A stretch of DNA of 35,178 nucleotides from Frateuria hangzhouensis (GTDB taxonomy: Bacteria; Pseudomonadota; Gammaproteobacteria; Xanthomonadales; Rhodanobacteraceae), in the NCBI RefSeq assembly GCF_026410505.1, contig NZ_JAPMIU010000020.1:1-35178 (forward strand), in the 5' to 3' direction. A model generated the notes under the pieces. It had not been told where the DNA came from and did no database searches. It worked only from the letters and a program-made list of their open reading frames with translations. This document shows positions 7,322 to 17,863 of the stretch, in pieces; the stretch's first letter is position 1, and each line of letters starts with the position of its first letter. Made by a program: the position numbers and the translations under genes.

Positions 7322-7831
7322 TCAGCCGGTGGTTGCCGGCTCCCGTGCATCGAACGCCTGCAGCACCGCCTCGGCGGTCGACACGCGAAATTCCCCGGGT
7401 GCCTCCACATGCAGCTGCCGCACCACGCCGTGCTCGGCGTACAGCGCAAAGCGGCGCGCACGCACGCCCATGCCGTACGCGGTGCCGTCGAACTCCAGCC
7501 CCAGCGCACGCGTGAAACTGGCGTTGCCGTCAGCCAGCAGCCTCAGGCCGGCGGGTACCTGCTGGACCGCCGCCCAGGCCTGCATCACGTAGGCGTCGTT
7601 CACCGCCAGGCCGAACACCTCGATACCGCGCTCCCGGAAGGCCTGGAAGTGTTGCACGTAGCCGGGCAGGTGGTGATCCGAACAGGTCGGCGTGAACGCG
7701 CCCGGCACCGCGAACAGCACCGTCCTGGGGCCGCCGAGCAGGCTGGCGGTAGGCAAGCGCCGGACCGGGGCGCCGTCCTCGATCACTGCGATTTCGAGGT
7801 CCGGCAGCGGCTGGCCGATCTGGATGCTCAT
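7322..7831 (-). CDS. Peroxiredoxin, Prx5-like
   Basis: The 169-residue product reduces hydrogen peroxide or alkyl hydroperoxides in the cytoplasm. The Prx5-type active site VPGAFTPTCS places the peroxidatic cysteine at residue 50; the family motif PGAFTPxC and the downstream DAYVMQAW segment fit this subfamily. No second cysteine is present, so it is a one-cysteine type that must be resolved by an external thiol such as glutathione/glutaredoxin. The start is ATG 7831. It is the first chromosomal gene after the island junction and is divergent from hsp20. Confidence 0.9.
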   Translation of the reverse strand: MSIQIGQPLPDLEIAVIEDGAPVRRLPTASLLGGPRTVLFAVPGAFTPTCSDHHLPGYVQHFQAFRERGIEVFGLAVNDAYVMQAWAAVQQVPAGLRLLADGNASFTRALGLEFDGTAYGMGVRARRFALYAEHGVVRQLHVEAPGEFRVSTAEAVLQAFDAREPATTG

Positions 7832-7888
7832 GGCGTTCGTCCGTGGGTGGGGGCAGGCATCGTAAACCCGGCCGGATGCCGCTGTCGC

Positions 7889-7915
7889 CTTGAATCGGCA
7901 GCGGCCGCACCTACT
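7889..7915 (+). promoter_or_regulatory. Possible heat-shock (sigma-32) promoter of hsp20-cbpA
   Basis: CTTGAA at 7889-7894 matches the sigma-32 -35 element. A C-rich stretch CACCTACT at about 7908-7915 loosely fits the CCCCAT-type -10, with a spacer near 14 bases. It lies about 50 bases before the Hsp20 start. The -10 match is poor, so this is tentative. Confidence 0.3.
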
Positions 7916-7962
7916 TCTGAGGCAAGCGGCGCTCGCCGTGACCCCTTGGGAGGACCTTGTCT

Positions 7963-8466
7963 ATGAGTTCGAACCGCAACCCCGTGTGGAACGCCGCCAA
8001 CGCGTTTCCCGAGGAGATCCGCCATGCCTTCGATCGCTTCTTCCAGCAGGAGGAGACAGACCCGTCCAACGTGGTGACCAGCCAGTGGGCCCCGCGCGTG
8101 GACATCAAGGAAGAGGACAAGCGCTTCGTGATCTTCGTCGACGTGCCCGGCGTCGATCCGGCCGACATCGAGGTGAGCATGGAAAAGGGCATCCTCACCA
8201 TCAAGGGCGAGCGCACCGTGCAGAACCAGGAGCAGACGGGTCGTTTCACCCGCATCGAGCGGGCACACGGCACCTTCCACCGCCGCTTCGCGTTGCCCGA
8301 CAGCGCCGATCCGGACGGCATCACGGCGGTGGGCCGCCACGGCGTGCTGGAAATCCTGATCCCCAAGCGCGCCGAAACGACGCCGCGGCGGATCTCGATC
8401 TCCACCGAGCACGGCGGCAGCGGCGCCGGTGGCTCGGGCAGCGGGCAGCCGTCCGGCAATCATTGA
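7963..8466 (+). CDS. Small heat-shock protein, Hsp20/IbpA family
   Basis: The 167-residue cytoplasmic holdase has a central alpha-crystallin domain (about 45-140): WAPRVDIKEEDKRFVIFVDVPGV, DIEVSMEKGILTIKGER and the closing GVLEILIPK, whose I-x-I-type motif normally binds neighbouring subunits. The C-terminal tail is Gly/Ser rich. I prefer ATG 7963 over an in-frame TTG at 7957 because GGGAGGAC at 7948-7955 is well spaced to it. It precedes the cbpA-like gene by about 90 bases; together they would hold and hand over unfolded proteins under heat stress. Confidence 0.93.
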   Translation: MSSNRNPVWNAANAFPEEIRHAFDRFFQQEETDPSNVVTSQWAPRVDIKEEDKRFVIFVDVPGVDPADIEVSMEKGILTIKGERTVQNQEQTGRFTRIERAHGTFHRRFALPDSADPDGITAVGRHGVLEILIPKRAETTPRRISISTEHGGSGAGGSGSGQPSGNH

Positions 8467-8555
8467 GCCGATGCCGTAGCGTGTTCCGGGCGGCCTTCCG
8501 CGGAGCGTATCCGCGGCGGGCCGCCTGACCGCGCAATCTACGCCGAGGAAGGGCA

Positions 8556-9449
8556 GTGGAATTCAAAGATTATTACGACATTCTCGGGGTGAAGCCCGAT
8601 GCCAGCGAGGCCGAGATCAAGTCCGCCTACCGCAAGCTGGCGCGGCAGTATCACCCAGACCGGAACAAGGATCCGGGCGCGGAGGAGCGTTTCAAGGCCA
8701 TCAATGAAGCCAACGAGGCGTTGCGCGACCCCGAGAAGCGCCGCGCCTACGACCAGTTGCGTGCGGGCGGCTATCGCGGCGGCGAGCAGTTCCGCCCGCC
8801 GCCGGGATGGGGGCAGGGCGGCGGCTTCGGCGACGCCGGCAACGGCGATTTCAGCGACTTCTTCGAAAGCCTGTTCGGACGGACCGGCGGCGGGCCGCGC
8901 GCGCAGCCCCGGCCGCGTCGCGGCCGCGACGTGCAGGCACAGGTGCAGATCGACCTGCAGACCGCCTTCGATGGCGGTCGCACGCGGCTGGCCCTGCACG
9001 ACAGCAGCGGCCAGGAGCGCGTGCTGGAAGTGAAGATTCCCGCCGGCATCCTGCCCGGCCAGGTCATCCGGCTGGGCGGGCAGGGCCAGCCGGGGGCTGC
9101 TGGCGGGCCAAACGGCGACCTGATGCTGGAAGTGACGATCCGCGACGATCCGCGATTCAGGCTGGAAGGCCGCAACGTGCTGCACGTGCTGCCGCTGGCG
9201 CCGTGGGAGGCGGCCCTGGGAACGACGGTGCCGGTGCAGACGCTGGCCGGTGCTGTGGACCTGCGGATTCCTCCCGGCTCGCAGTCCGGGCGCAAGCTGC
9301 GCCTCAAGGGGCGTGGGTTGCCGGGCGCGTCCCCGGGCGATCAGTTCGTGGAATTGTCGATCCGCGCGCCCGCGGCCGAGAGCGATGCCCAACGCGAAGC
9401 GTACGAGTCCCTGCAGAAGCAGTTCGAAGGGTACGATCCGCGCGCCTGA
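8556..9449 (+). CDS. cbpA: DnaJ-class co-chaperone CbpA
   Basis: The 297-residue product has a J domain (residues 1-70) with HPD at 33-35, a Gly/Phe-rich linker with repeated GG and F (about 75-120), and two DnaJ C-terminal beta domains (about 125-290). The four zinc-finger CxxCxGxG repeats of DnaJ are absent, which makes it CbpA/DnaJ type B. It stimulates DnaK ATP hydrolysis and delivers substrates. The start is GTG 8556, with GAGGAAGGG just upstream. It is probably co-transcribed with hsp20. Confidence 0.92.
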   Translation: MEFKDYYDILGVKPDASEAEIKSAYRKLARQYHPDRNKDPGAEERFKAINEANEALRDPEKRRAYDQLRAGGYRGGEQFRPPPGWGQGGGFGDAGNGDFSDFFESLFGRTGGGPRAQPRPRRGRDVQAQVQIDLQTAFDGGRTRLALHDSSGQERVLEVKIPAGILPGQVIRLGGQGQPGAAGGPNGDLMLEVTIRDDPRFRLEGRNVLHVLPLAPWEAALGTTVPVQTLAGAVDLRIPPGSQSGRKLRLKGRGLPGASPGDQFVELSIRAPAAESDAQREAYESLQKQFEGYDPRA

Positions 9450-9487
9450 AGCGGCTTCGCTTGAGCGAAATCCTGGCGGGACACCGT

Positions 9488-9560
9488 TGCAGGAGCCTGC
9501 TTGCAGGCGATGCGCTCACTTGCCCCGCCGGGAGTATCGCCCGCAAGCGGAGCTCCTGCA
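9488..9560. repeat. REP-type paired hairpin (degenerate copy)
   Basis: The left arm (9488-9517, GCAGGAGCCTGCTTGCAGGC) and right arm (9532-9560, ending GGAGCTCCTGCA) are imperfect inverted copies, each with its own inner palindrome. The design and the AGGAGC...GCGAT core match the perfect copy at 11744-11825. The pair lies between convergent cbpA and pilH-like genes, where it may act as a transcript-stabilising or terminating structure. Confidence 0.75.
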
Positions 9561-9660
9561 GGTGCGGTGGGCGTCTTTGCAAATTGGCGTAAATGCGTGA
9601 TCTTCGCCGGATCTTTTCCTCGGCCAGCTGCCTGAGGGAGCGACGGATCGAAGGCCGGCG

Positions 9661-10026
9661 TCAGGCCGGCAGCAACGGCTTGATGGTGGCGACCAGCTCG
9701 TCTTCCTTGATCGGCTTGGTGACGTAGGCCTTGGCGCCCTGGCGCATGCCCCACACGCGGTCGGTCTCCTGATCCTTGGTGGTGACCAGCACCACCGGGA
9801 TGTGCGCGGTGTCCGGGTCCTTGCTGATGATGCGGGTGGCCTGGAAACCGTTGAGATTGGGCATCACCACGTCCATCAGGATCAGGTCGGGACGTTCGCG
9901 CTTGGCCGCCTCGACGCCCGCGGCGCCGTCTTCGGCGGTCAGCGACTCATGGCCGAGCTTTTCGACGATGCGCTTGAGGCCCAGCAGCTGCGACGGGGAG
10001 TCGTCGACGATCAGGATTCGTGCCAT
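9661..10026 (-). CDS. pilH: Single-domain response regulator, PilH-like
   Basis: The 121-residue product is a receiver domain only. Phospho-acceptor is D52 in LILMDVVMP; acidic pocket D8-D9; conserved T82-83 and K104 in YVTKPI. Sequence and length fit PilH, the CheY-like regulator of type IV pilus retraction in the Pil-Chp system of pseudomonads and xanthomonads. It is separated here from pilG, pilI and pilJ, which usually adjoin it, so the exact name is less sure than the family. It has its own well-formed promoter upstream (10057-10085). Confidence 0.8.
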   Translation of the reverse strand: MARILIVDDSPSQLLGLKRIVEKLGHESLTAEDGAAGVEAAKRERPDLILMDVVMPNLNGFQATRIISKDPDTAHIPVVLVTTKDQETDRVWGMRQGAKAYVTKPIKEDELVATIKPLLPA

Positions 10027-10056
10027 GAGGTGGGGGTTCCGTGGTAGTTGTCGTGG

Positions 10057-10085
10057 ATTCTATGCCGCGCGGGTAATGCTTCCAA
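10057..10085 (-). promoter_or_regulatory. Sigma-70 promoter of the pilH-like gene
   Basis: Read on the reverse strand: -35 TTGGAA (10085-10080), 17-base spacer, -10 TAGAAT (10062-10057). It lies about 30 bases before the ATG at 10026 and just after the stop of the upstream reductase gene. Confidence 0.65.
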
Positions 10086-10094
10086 GCGCGGGCT

Positions 10095-11099
10095 TCAGGT
10101 GCCGCCGATGCGTACGAGGGTGCGCCCGAAGGATCCGCCGCCGAGCATCCGCCCGAATACGGCCGGCAGGTCCTCCAGCGCGACCTCGGCGGTGGCGATG
10201 CGGTCGAGGTGGTGCGGCTTCCAGTCGTCCGCCAGATGTTGCCAGATGCGCTCGCGCAGATCCCGGGCGGTGCCCGCCGAGGCGATGCCAAGCAGGCTCA
10301 CGCCGCGGATGATGAAAGGCATGACGGTGCTGTCGAAGGCGATCCCGCCGGCATTGCCGCAGATCGCCACGTTGCCGTAGGGCGCGATGAGCGGCAGCAG
10401 GCCGGCCAGCATCGGGCCACCAACGTTGTCCAGCGCGCCGCCGAAGCGGGCCGAATCCATCGGTTTGCCGCTGAAAGCGAGCTGGTGGCGATCGATGCAT
10501 TCGCTGGCACCCAGGCCGCGCAACGCGTCGAAGTGGTCGGCCTTGCCGCTGATCGCGTGCACGTCGTAGCCGGCGCGGCTGAAGATGTCGATCGCAAGCT
10601 GGCCGACGCCGCCGCTGGCGCCGGTGACCGCGATCGGCCCAAGCTGCGGCGTCTGGCGGTTGTCCTGCATGCGCAGCAGCGCCAGCGCCGCGGTGAAGCC
10701 GGCGGTGCCCAGGATCATGCTCTCGCGCAGGCTGAGGCTCGCGGGCAGCGGGATCGTCCAGCGCGCATCCAGCCGCGCGTATTCGGCATAGCCGCCATCG
10801 CGGGTCTCGGACAGGCCGCTGCCGGTGCAGAGCACGGCGTCGCCCTCGCGGAAGGCCGGGTCGGTGGAGGCAACCACGTGGCCGGCCAGGTCGATGCCGC
10901 CGTTCAACGGGTAGCGGCGCAGGATCCTGCCCTTGCCGGTGCCGGCCAGCGCGTCCTTGTAATTGACCGAGGACCAGGCCACCTTGACCAGCACCTCGCC
11001 GGCCGTGAGTTCCCCGGCGTCCATGCGTTCGATGCCGCCGCGGTAACCGGCATCGTCGTTGCGGATGCGCATGGCGCGGAATGCGTTCGGGTCGCTCAT
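10095..11099 (-). CDS. acuI: AcuI/YhdH-type NADPH-dependent acryloyl-CoA reductase
   Basis: The 334-residue product is a zinc-free medium-chain dehydrogenase/reductase of the YhdH/AcuI group. The GroES-like domain contains SSVNYKDALAGTGKG and the Rossmann domain contains the NADPH loop TGASGGVGQLA. AcuI reduces acryloyl-CoA to propionyl-CoA and detoxifies acrylate-like electrophiles; substrate here is inferred from family. The start is ATG 11099, chosen over an upstream in-frame ATG at 11150 because AAGGAGG precedes it. It follows the LOG-family gene by about 20 bases, so the two are likely an operon. Confidence 0.88.
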   Translation of the reverse strand: MSDPNAFRAMRIRNDDAGYRGGIERMDAGELTAGEVLVKVAWSSVNYKDALAGTGKGRILRRYPLNGGIDLAGHVVASTDPAFREGDAVLCTGSGLSETRDGGYAEYARLDARWTIPLPASLSLRESMILGTAGFTAALALLRMQDNRQTPQLGPIAVTGASGGVGQLAIDIFSRAGYDVHAISGKADHFDALRGLGASECIDRHQLAFSGKPMDSARFGGALDNVGGPMLAGLLPLIAPYGNVAICGNAGGIAFDSTVMPFIIRGVSLLGIASAGTARDLRERIWQHLADDWKPHHLDRIATAEVALEDLPAVFGRMLGGGSFGRTLVRIGGT

Positions 11100-11119
11100 G
11101 CCTGCCTCCTTGCCTGCGC

Positions 11120-11716
11120 TCAGGCGTCGATGCTGCGGTCGTCCACCCACTTGGGCAGGTAGCGGCCTTCGTAGCTTGCCATCCAGTCGAACAGCGCGGC
11201 CATGTCCGGGCCGAACCAGACGTCGTCGCGCTGCTCCGGGCGCACGAAGCGCTCGCCGACCATGTGGTCCATCATCGCGCGCAGGTGCGTGTAGTAGCCG
11301 CGTACGTCGAGGAAAGCGCAGGGATAGCGATGCAGGCCCAGTTGCGCCCAGGTCAGCATCTCGAACATTTCGTCCATGGTGCCGAAGCCGCCGGGCAGGG
11401 CGACGAAGGCGTCGGACAGCTCGTACATGCGCGTCTTGCGCTGGTGCATGGTCTCGACCACCACCAGCTCGGTCAGCCCCGGGTGGGCAACCTCGAGGTC
11501 CACCAGCTGGCGCGGGATCACACCGATGGCCTTGCCGCCGGCGGCCAGCACGGCGTCGGCCACGGTACCCATCAAGCCGACCTTGCCGCCGCCGTAGACC
11601 AGTGCGATGTCACGCCGCGCCATCTCGGTGCCGAAGGCGCGGGCCTGTTCGACGTATTCCGGGTGGCTGCCGCTGCTGGAGCCGCAGTAGACGCAGAGGG
11701 CGGTGGGTTGGGGCAT
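11120..11716 (-). CDS. LOG-family (TIGR00730) cytokinin-riboside-type phosphoribohydrolase
   Basis: The 198-residue Rossmann-fold product has the two diagnostic LOG motifs: PGGFGTMDE (residues 108-116) and an upstream M-x-x-RK (MHQRK, 90-94), plus YGGGKVGLMG near 41-50. LOG enzymes cleave nucleoside 5'-monophosphates to base and ribose 5-phosphate; cytokinin nucleotides are the classic substrate, and the bacterial relatives were long misannotated as lysine decarboxylases. It is the first gene of a probable two-gene operon with acuI. A perfect REP-type hairpin lies just upstream. Confidence 0.88.
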   Translation of the reverse strand: MPQPTALCVYCGSSSGSHPEYVEQARAFGTEMARRDIALVYGGGKVGLMGTVADAVLAAGGKAIGVIPRQLVDLEVAHPGLTELVVVETMHQRKTRMYELSDAFVALPGGFGTMDEMFEMLTWAQLGLHRYPCAFLDVRGYYTHLRAMMDHMVGERFVRPEQRDDVWFGPDMAALFDWMASYEGRYLPKWVDDRSIDA

Positions 11717-11743
11717 GTGTATCCGTTTTGCGTGGTTGTCTTA

Positions 11744-11825
11744 TGTAGGAGCCCACTTGTGGGCGATGCTCTTGATTGGTGATGCGCAAGAGAGCGAGAG
11801 CATCGCCCACAAGTGGGCTCCTACA
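11744..11825. repeat. REP-type element, two 28-bp perfect inverted arms
   Basis: The arms at 11744-11771 and 11798-11825 are exact reverse complements, starting TGTAGGAGCCCACTTGTGGG. Each arm also folds on itself (GCCCACTTGTGGGC). The 26-base centre differs. This is the arrangement of REPIN-like elements mobilised by RAYT transposases. It sits between lpd and the LOG-family gene, which point the same way, so it may end or stabilise the suc operon transcript. Confidence 0.9.
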
Positions 11826-11894
11826 AGGGATTCGTCAAAGGAAACGGCCCGCCCTTGTCGCCAGGAGCGGGCCGTGTTGGCCTTGCCGGGGCGG

Positions 11895-13466
<1,572 letters not shown>

Positions 13467-13474
13467 TCAAGGGC

Positions 13475-14680
<1,206 letters not shown>

Positions 14681-14698
14681 AGGGAAATCCTTGGGCCT

Positions 14699-17533
14699 TT
14701 ATTCTGCGGAGTAGTCATCGCCGATCGGCGCGACCAGCGCCTGCTCGACGAGTGCCGTCTGCTCGGCAACGTGGGTGTTGAAATGACCGGCGGCCGGCGC
14801 CGGGGAACGCCCGCGGCCGGCATAGGAAAGGCTGCGCTTGGCGCCGACACAGGCTTGCAGGTGATGGCGGATCTGGAACCAGGCGCCCTGGTTCATGGGC
14901 TCTTCCTGGCACCAGATCACCTCCTTGGCGGCCGGGTACTTGTCCAGCTCGGCGATGACCTCGGGGCGCGGGAACGGATAGAGCTGCTCGACGCGCACGA
15001 TCGCGACGTCCTTGAGCTCACGCTTGTCCGCGTTCTCGAGCAGGTCGTAGTAGACCTTGCCCGAGCACAGCACCACGCGCTTGACCTTCCTGATGGGAAG
15101 TTCGCGGTGCTCCCCGATCACCAATTGGAAGCCGCCCGTGGCCAGCTCCTCCAGCGAGGACACCGCCAGCTTGTGGCGCAGCAGCGACTTGGGCGTCATC
15201 ACGATCAGCGGCTTGCGTGCCGGGCGCACCATCTGCCGGCGGATCATGTGGAAGGCCTGTGCCGGCGTGGTCGGCACGCATACCTGCATGTTGTCCATCG
15301 CGCACAGTTGCAGGAAGCGCTCGAGGCGGGCCGAGGAGTGCTCCGGGCCCTGGCCTTCGTAGCCGTGCGGCAGGAACAGCGCCAGGCCGCACAGGCGATT
15401 CCACTTGGCCTCGCCCGAGCTGATGAACTGGTCGATCACCACCTGGGCACCGTTGGCGAAATCGCCGAACTGGCCCTCCCAGATGTGCAGCGTGTAGGGA
15501 TCGGTGGTCGAGTGGCCGTACTCGAACGCCATCACCGCCTCTTCGGACAGCAGCGAGTCGATCACCTCGACGTCGGCGCCCTCGCGTACGGTGGCCAGCG
15601 GCATGTAGGTGTGGCCGTCCTTCTGGTCGTGCAGCACGGCATGGCGGTGGAAGAAGGTGCCACGGCCGGAGTCCTGGCCAACCAGGCGCAGGTTGTAGTC
15701 CTGATCGATCAGCGTGGCGTAGGCCAGGTTCTCGGCGAAGCCCCAGTCGGCCGGATGCTCGCCGGCGGCCATCTTGCGGCGGTCGTCGTAGATCTTGGCC
15801 ACGCGCGGCTGCAACGTCATGTCGGAGGGCAGCTCGAGCAGCTGGTTCGCCAGCTCGACCAGTTTCTGCCTGGCCACGCCGGTATCGGCGGCGGTGGACA
15901 GCTTGCCGCCGATGAAGCGGCTCCAGTCCACGTGCACGTCGCGGTCGGGGTTGGCGTCCAGCTCGGTCATCGAACCGCCGGCTTCGAGCCGGTCGCGGTA
16001 GGCGTCGAGCTCCTTCTGCGCCTGGCCTTCGGCCAGCACGCCCTCCTTCACCAACTGCTGCGCGTAGAGGTCGCGCGTGGTCGGGCGCTTCTTGATGATC
16101 TGGTACATCACCGGCTGCGTGGCCGACGGTTCGTCCGCTTCGTTGTGGCCATGGCGGCGGTAGCAGACCAGGTCGATCACCACGTCCTTGCGGAAGCGCT
16201 TGCGGAATTCATTGGCCAGGCGAGTGATTTCGATGACCGCCTCGGGATCGTCCCCGTTCACGTGCAGCACCGGCGCGTTGACCATCTTGGCCAGGTCGGT
16301 GCAGTACATGGTCGAGCGCGCGTCCTGCGGATTGGACGTGGTGAAGCCGACCTGGTTGTTGATCACGATGTGCAGGCTGCCGCCGATGCGGAAGCCGCGC
16401 GCCTGCGACATCTGGAACAGCTCCATGTTGACGCCCTGGCCGGCAAAGGCCGCGTCGCCATGGATCAGCACCGCCATCGACTGGGTGTGCTCGCCGTCGT
16501 GCCGGCGGATCTGCCGCGCGTGCACGGAGCCGGCCACCACCGGGTTGACGATTTCCAGGTGCGAGGGATTGAACGCCAGCGCCACGTGCACGCCGCCGCC
16601 GTTGGGCGTGCGTACGTCGGCGGAGAAGCCCATGTGGTACTTCACGTCGCCCGAGTGGGCCGGATCGTCCGGGTGCTCGAACTTGCCCTCGAACTCGTTG
16701 AACAGGGTCTTGGGCGGCTTGCCCAGGATGTTGACCAGCACGTTCAGGCGGCCGCGATGGGCCATGCCGATGACCAGGTCCTTGATGCCGTTGTCGCCGG
16801 CGGAGGAGACCACGTCGTCCACCATCGGAATCAGGCTGTCGCCGCCTTCCAGCGAGAAGCGCTTCTGGCCGACGTACTTGGTATGCAGGTAGCGCTCCAG
16901 GCCCTCGGCGGCGGTCAGGCCCGCCAGCACGCGCTTCTTGCCCTCGGCGTCCAGCCCCGCACTGCCGTTGGCCTGCTCCAGCCGGGTGTAGATCCAGCTG
17001 CGCTGCGCGTGGTCGGAGATGTACATGAACTCCGCGCCGATGGTGCTGGCGTAGATCTTCTTCAGGCGCGACAGCAGCTCGCGCAGCTTCATGCGCTGGC
17101 CGCCGCCGGCGAACGTGCCGCAGTCGAATTCGGTGTCCAGGTCCGCGTCGGACAGGCCGTGGAAGGGCAGGCCCAGGTCCGGCGCGTCCATCTTGTTGGC
17201 CAGGCCCAGCGGGTCGAGGTTGGCGGCCAGGTGGCCGCGCGAACGATAGGCGGTCAGCAGGCGCAGCACCCCGGCCTGCTTGCGCGCGTGGGCATCGTCG
17301 ACCGGCGCACCGGCCGCGCGGCGCTCCTTCTGCGCCGCTTCGATGCGGGCGATCGCGGCCGAATGGGGAGTGTCGCTGCCGCGACCCTTGAGCGATTCGA
17401 AGTAACCGGACCAATCGGCCGTGACCGACGCGGGGTCGGCCAGCCAGGACTCGTAAAGCTGTTCGACGTAATCGGCGTTGCCGCCAGCGAGTTGGGAGGA
17501 CTCGGAAAACTCGCGAATCAGGTTCGTGCTCAC
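14699..17533 (-). CDS. sucA: 2-oxoglutarate dehydrogenase E1
   Basis: The 944-residue thiamine diphosphate enzyme decarboxylates 2-oxoglutarate and succinylates the E2 lipoyl group in the TCA cycle. The N-terminal E2-binding arm (NADYVEQLYESWLADP) is present. IGMAHRGRLNVLVN and GDAAFAGQGVNMELFQMS followed by INNQVGFTTS are the E1 thiamine-binding signatures, and the transketolase-like C-terminal half ends normally. Length agrees with E. coli SucA. The start is GTG 17533. A reverse-strand promoter with a perfect TATAAT lies about 75 bases upstream. Confidence 0.96.
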   Translation of the reverse strand: MSTNLIREFSESSQLAGGNADYVEQLYESWLADPASVTADWSGYFESLKGRGSDTPHSAAIARIEAAQKERRAAGAPVDDAHARKQAGVLRLLTAYRSRGHLAANLDPLGLANKMDAPDLGLPFHGLSDADLDTEFDCGTFAGGGQRMKLRELLSRLKKIYASTIGAEFMYISDHAQRSWIYTRLEQANGSAGLDAEGKKRVLAGLTAAEGLERYLHTKYVGQKRFSLEGGDSLIPMVDDVVSSAGDNGIKDLVIGMAHRGRLNVLVNILGKPPKTLFNEFEGKFEHPDDPAHSGDVKYHMGFSADVRTPNGGGVHVALAFNPSHLEIVNPVVAGSVHARQIRRHDGEHTQSMAVLIHGDAAFAGQGVNMELFQMSQARGFRIGGSLHIVINNQVGFTTSNPQDARSTMYCTDLAKMVNAPVLHVNGDDPEAVIEITRLANEFRKRFRKDVVIDLVCYRRHGHNEADEPSATQPVMYQIIKKRPTTRDLYAQQLVKEGVLAEGQAQKELDAYRDRLEAGGSMTELDANPDRDVHVDWSRFIGGKLSTAADTGVARQKLVELANQLLELPSDMTLQPRVAKIYDDRRKMAAGEHPADWGFAENLAYATLIDQDYNLRLVGQDSGRGTFFHRHAVLHDQKDGHTYMPLATVREGADVEVIDSLLSEEAVMAFEYGHSTTDPYTLHIWEGQFGDFANGAQVVIDQFISSGEAKWNRLCGLALFLPHGYEGQGPEHSSARLERFLQLCAMDNMQVCVPTTPAQAFHMIRRQMVRPARKPLIVMTPKSLLRHKLAVSSLEELATGGFQLVIGEHRELPIRKVKRVVLCSGKVYYDLLENADKRELKDVAIVRVEQLYPFPRPEVIAELDKYPAAKEVIWCQEEPMNQGAWFQIRHHLQACVGAKRSLSYAGRGRSPAPAAGHFNTHVAEQTALVEQALVAPIGDDYSAE

Positions 17534-17608
17534 GTCACCACCGGCAGGGAAGGGAGGCTTTGCGGCCGTCCGACTGGGGAAGGGCGAAGGCCGTATGCAA
17601 TCTTAACG

Positions 17609-17639
17609 ATTATACGCCGGGCCTGCTGCGCCGCGGCAA
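17609..17639 (-). promoter_or_regulatory. Promoter of the sucA-sucB-lpd operon
   Basis: On the reverse strand a perfect -10 TATAAT occupies 17614-17609. A TTGCCG at 17639-17634 could serve as -35, with a long 19-base spacer. The position gives a leader of about 70 bases before sucA. The -10 is convincing, the -35 less so. Confidence 0.5.
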
Positions 17640-17832
17640 GCCGGACAAGCTTTCGAGGTCGCGGCGGCACGGTGGATTTCAAGGCCGGCCCGGACCTTTT
17701 TGGCATGGCGTGGTGCCTGCGGGCGATCGGGGCGGCCTGCGCGACCGCGGGTGACGGTCCAGCCCTCGTTCAGTTGGTCCGCCATGTGCACCCCGGCCGC
17801 GTGGCGAAACCATCATTGGGGACCTGCCAATG

Positions 17833-17858
17833 CCGTTCCCCAGGGACAGCGGGAACGG
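17833..17858. terminator. Possible transcription-end hairpin after the second hybrid kinase gene
   Basis: A perfect 8-bp stem (CCGTTCCC at 17833-17840 with GGGAACGG at 17851-17858, 10-base loop) lies just downstream of the reverse-strand kinase gene that ends at 17864. There is no T-run on either side, so intrinsic termination is uncertain. The remaining 17534-17832 shows only the sucA promoter. Confidence 0.35.
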
Positions 17859-17863
17859 ATCGG

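Noticed and set aside
7957-7962. TTG start for Hsp20 two codons upstream
   Set aside because: The ATG at 7963 is better spaced from the GGGAGGAC ribosome binding site.
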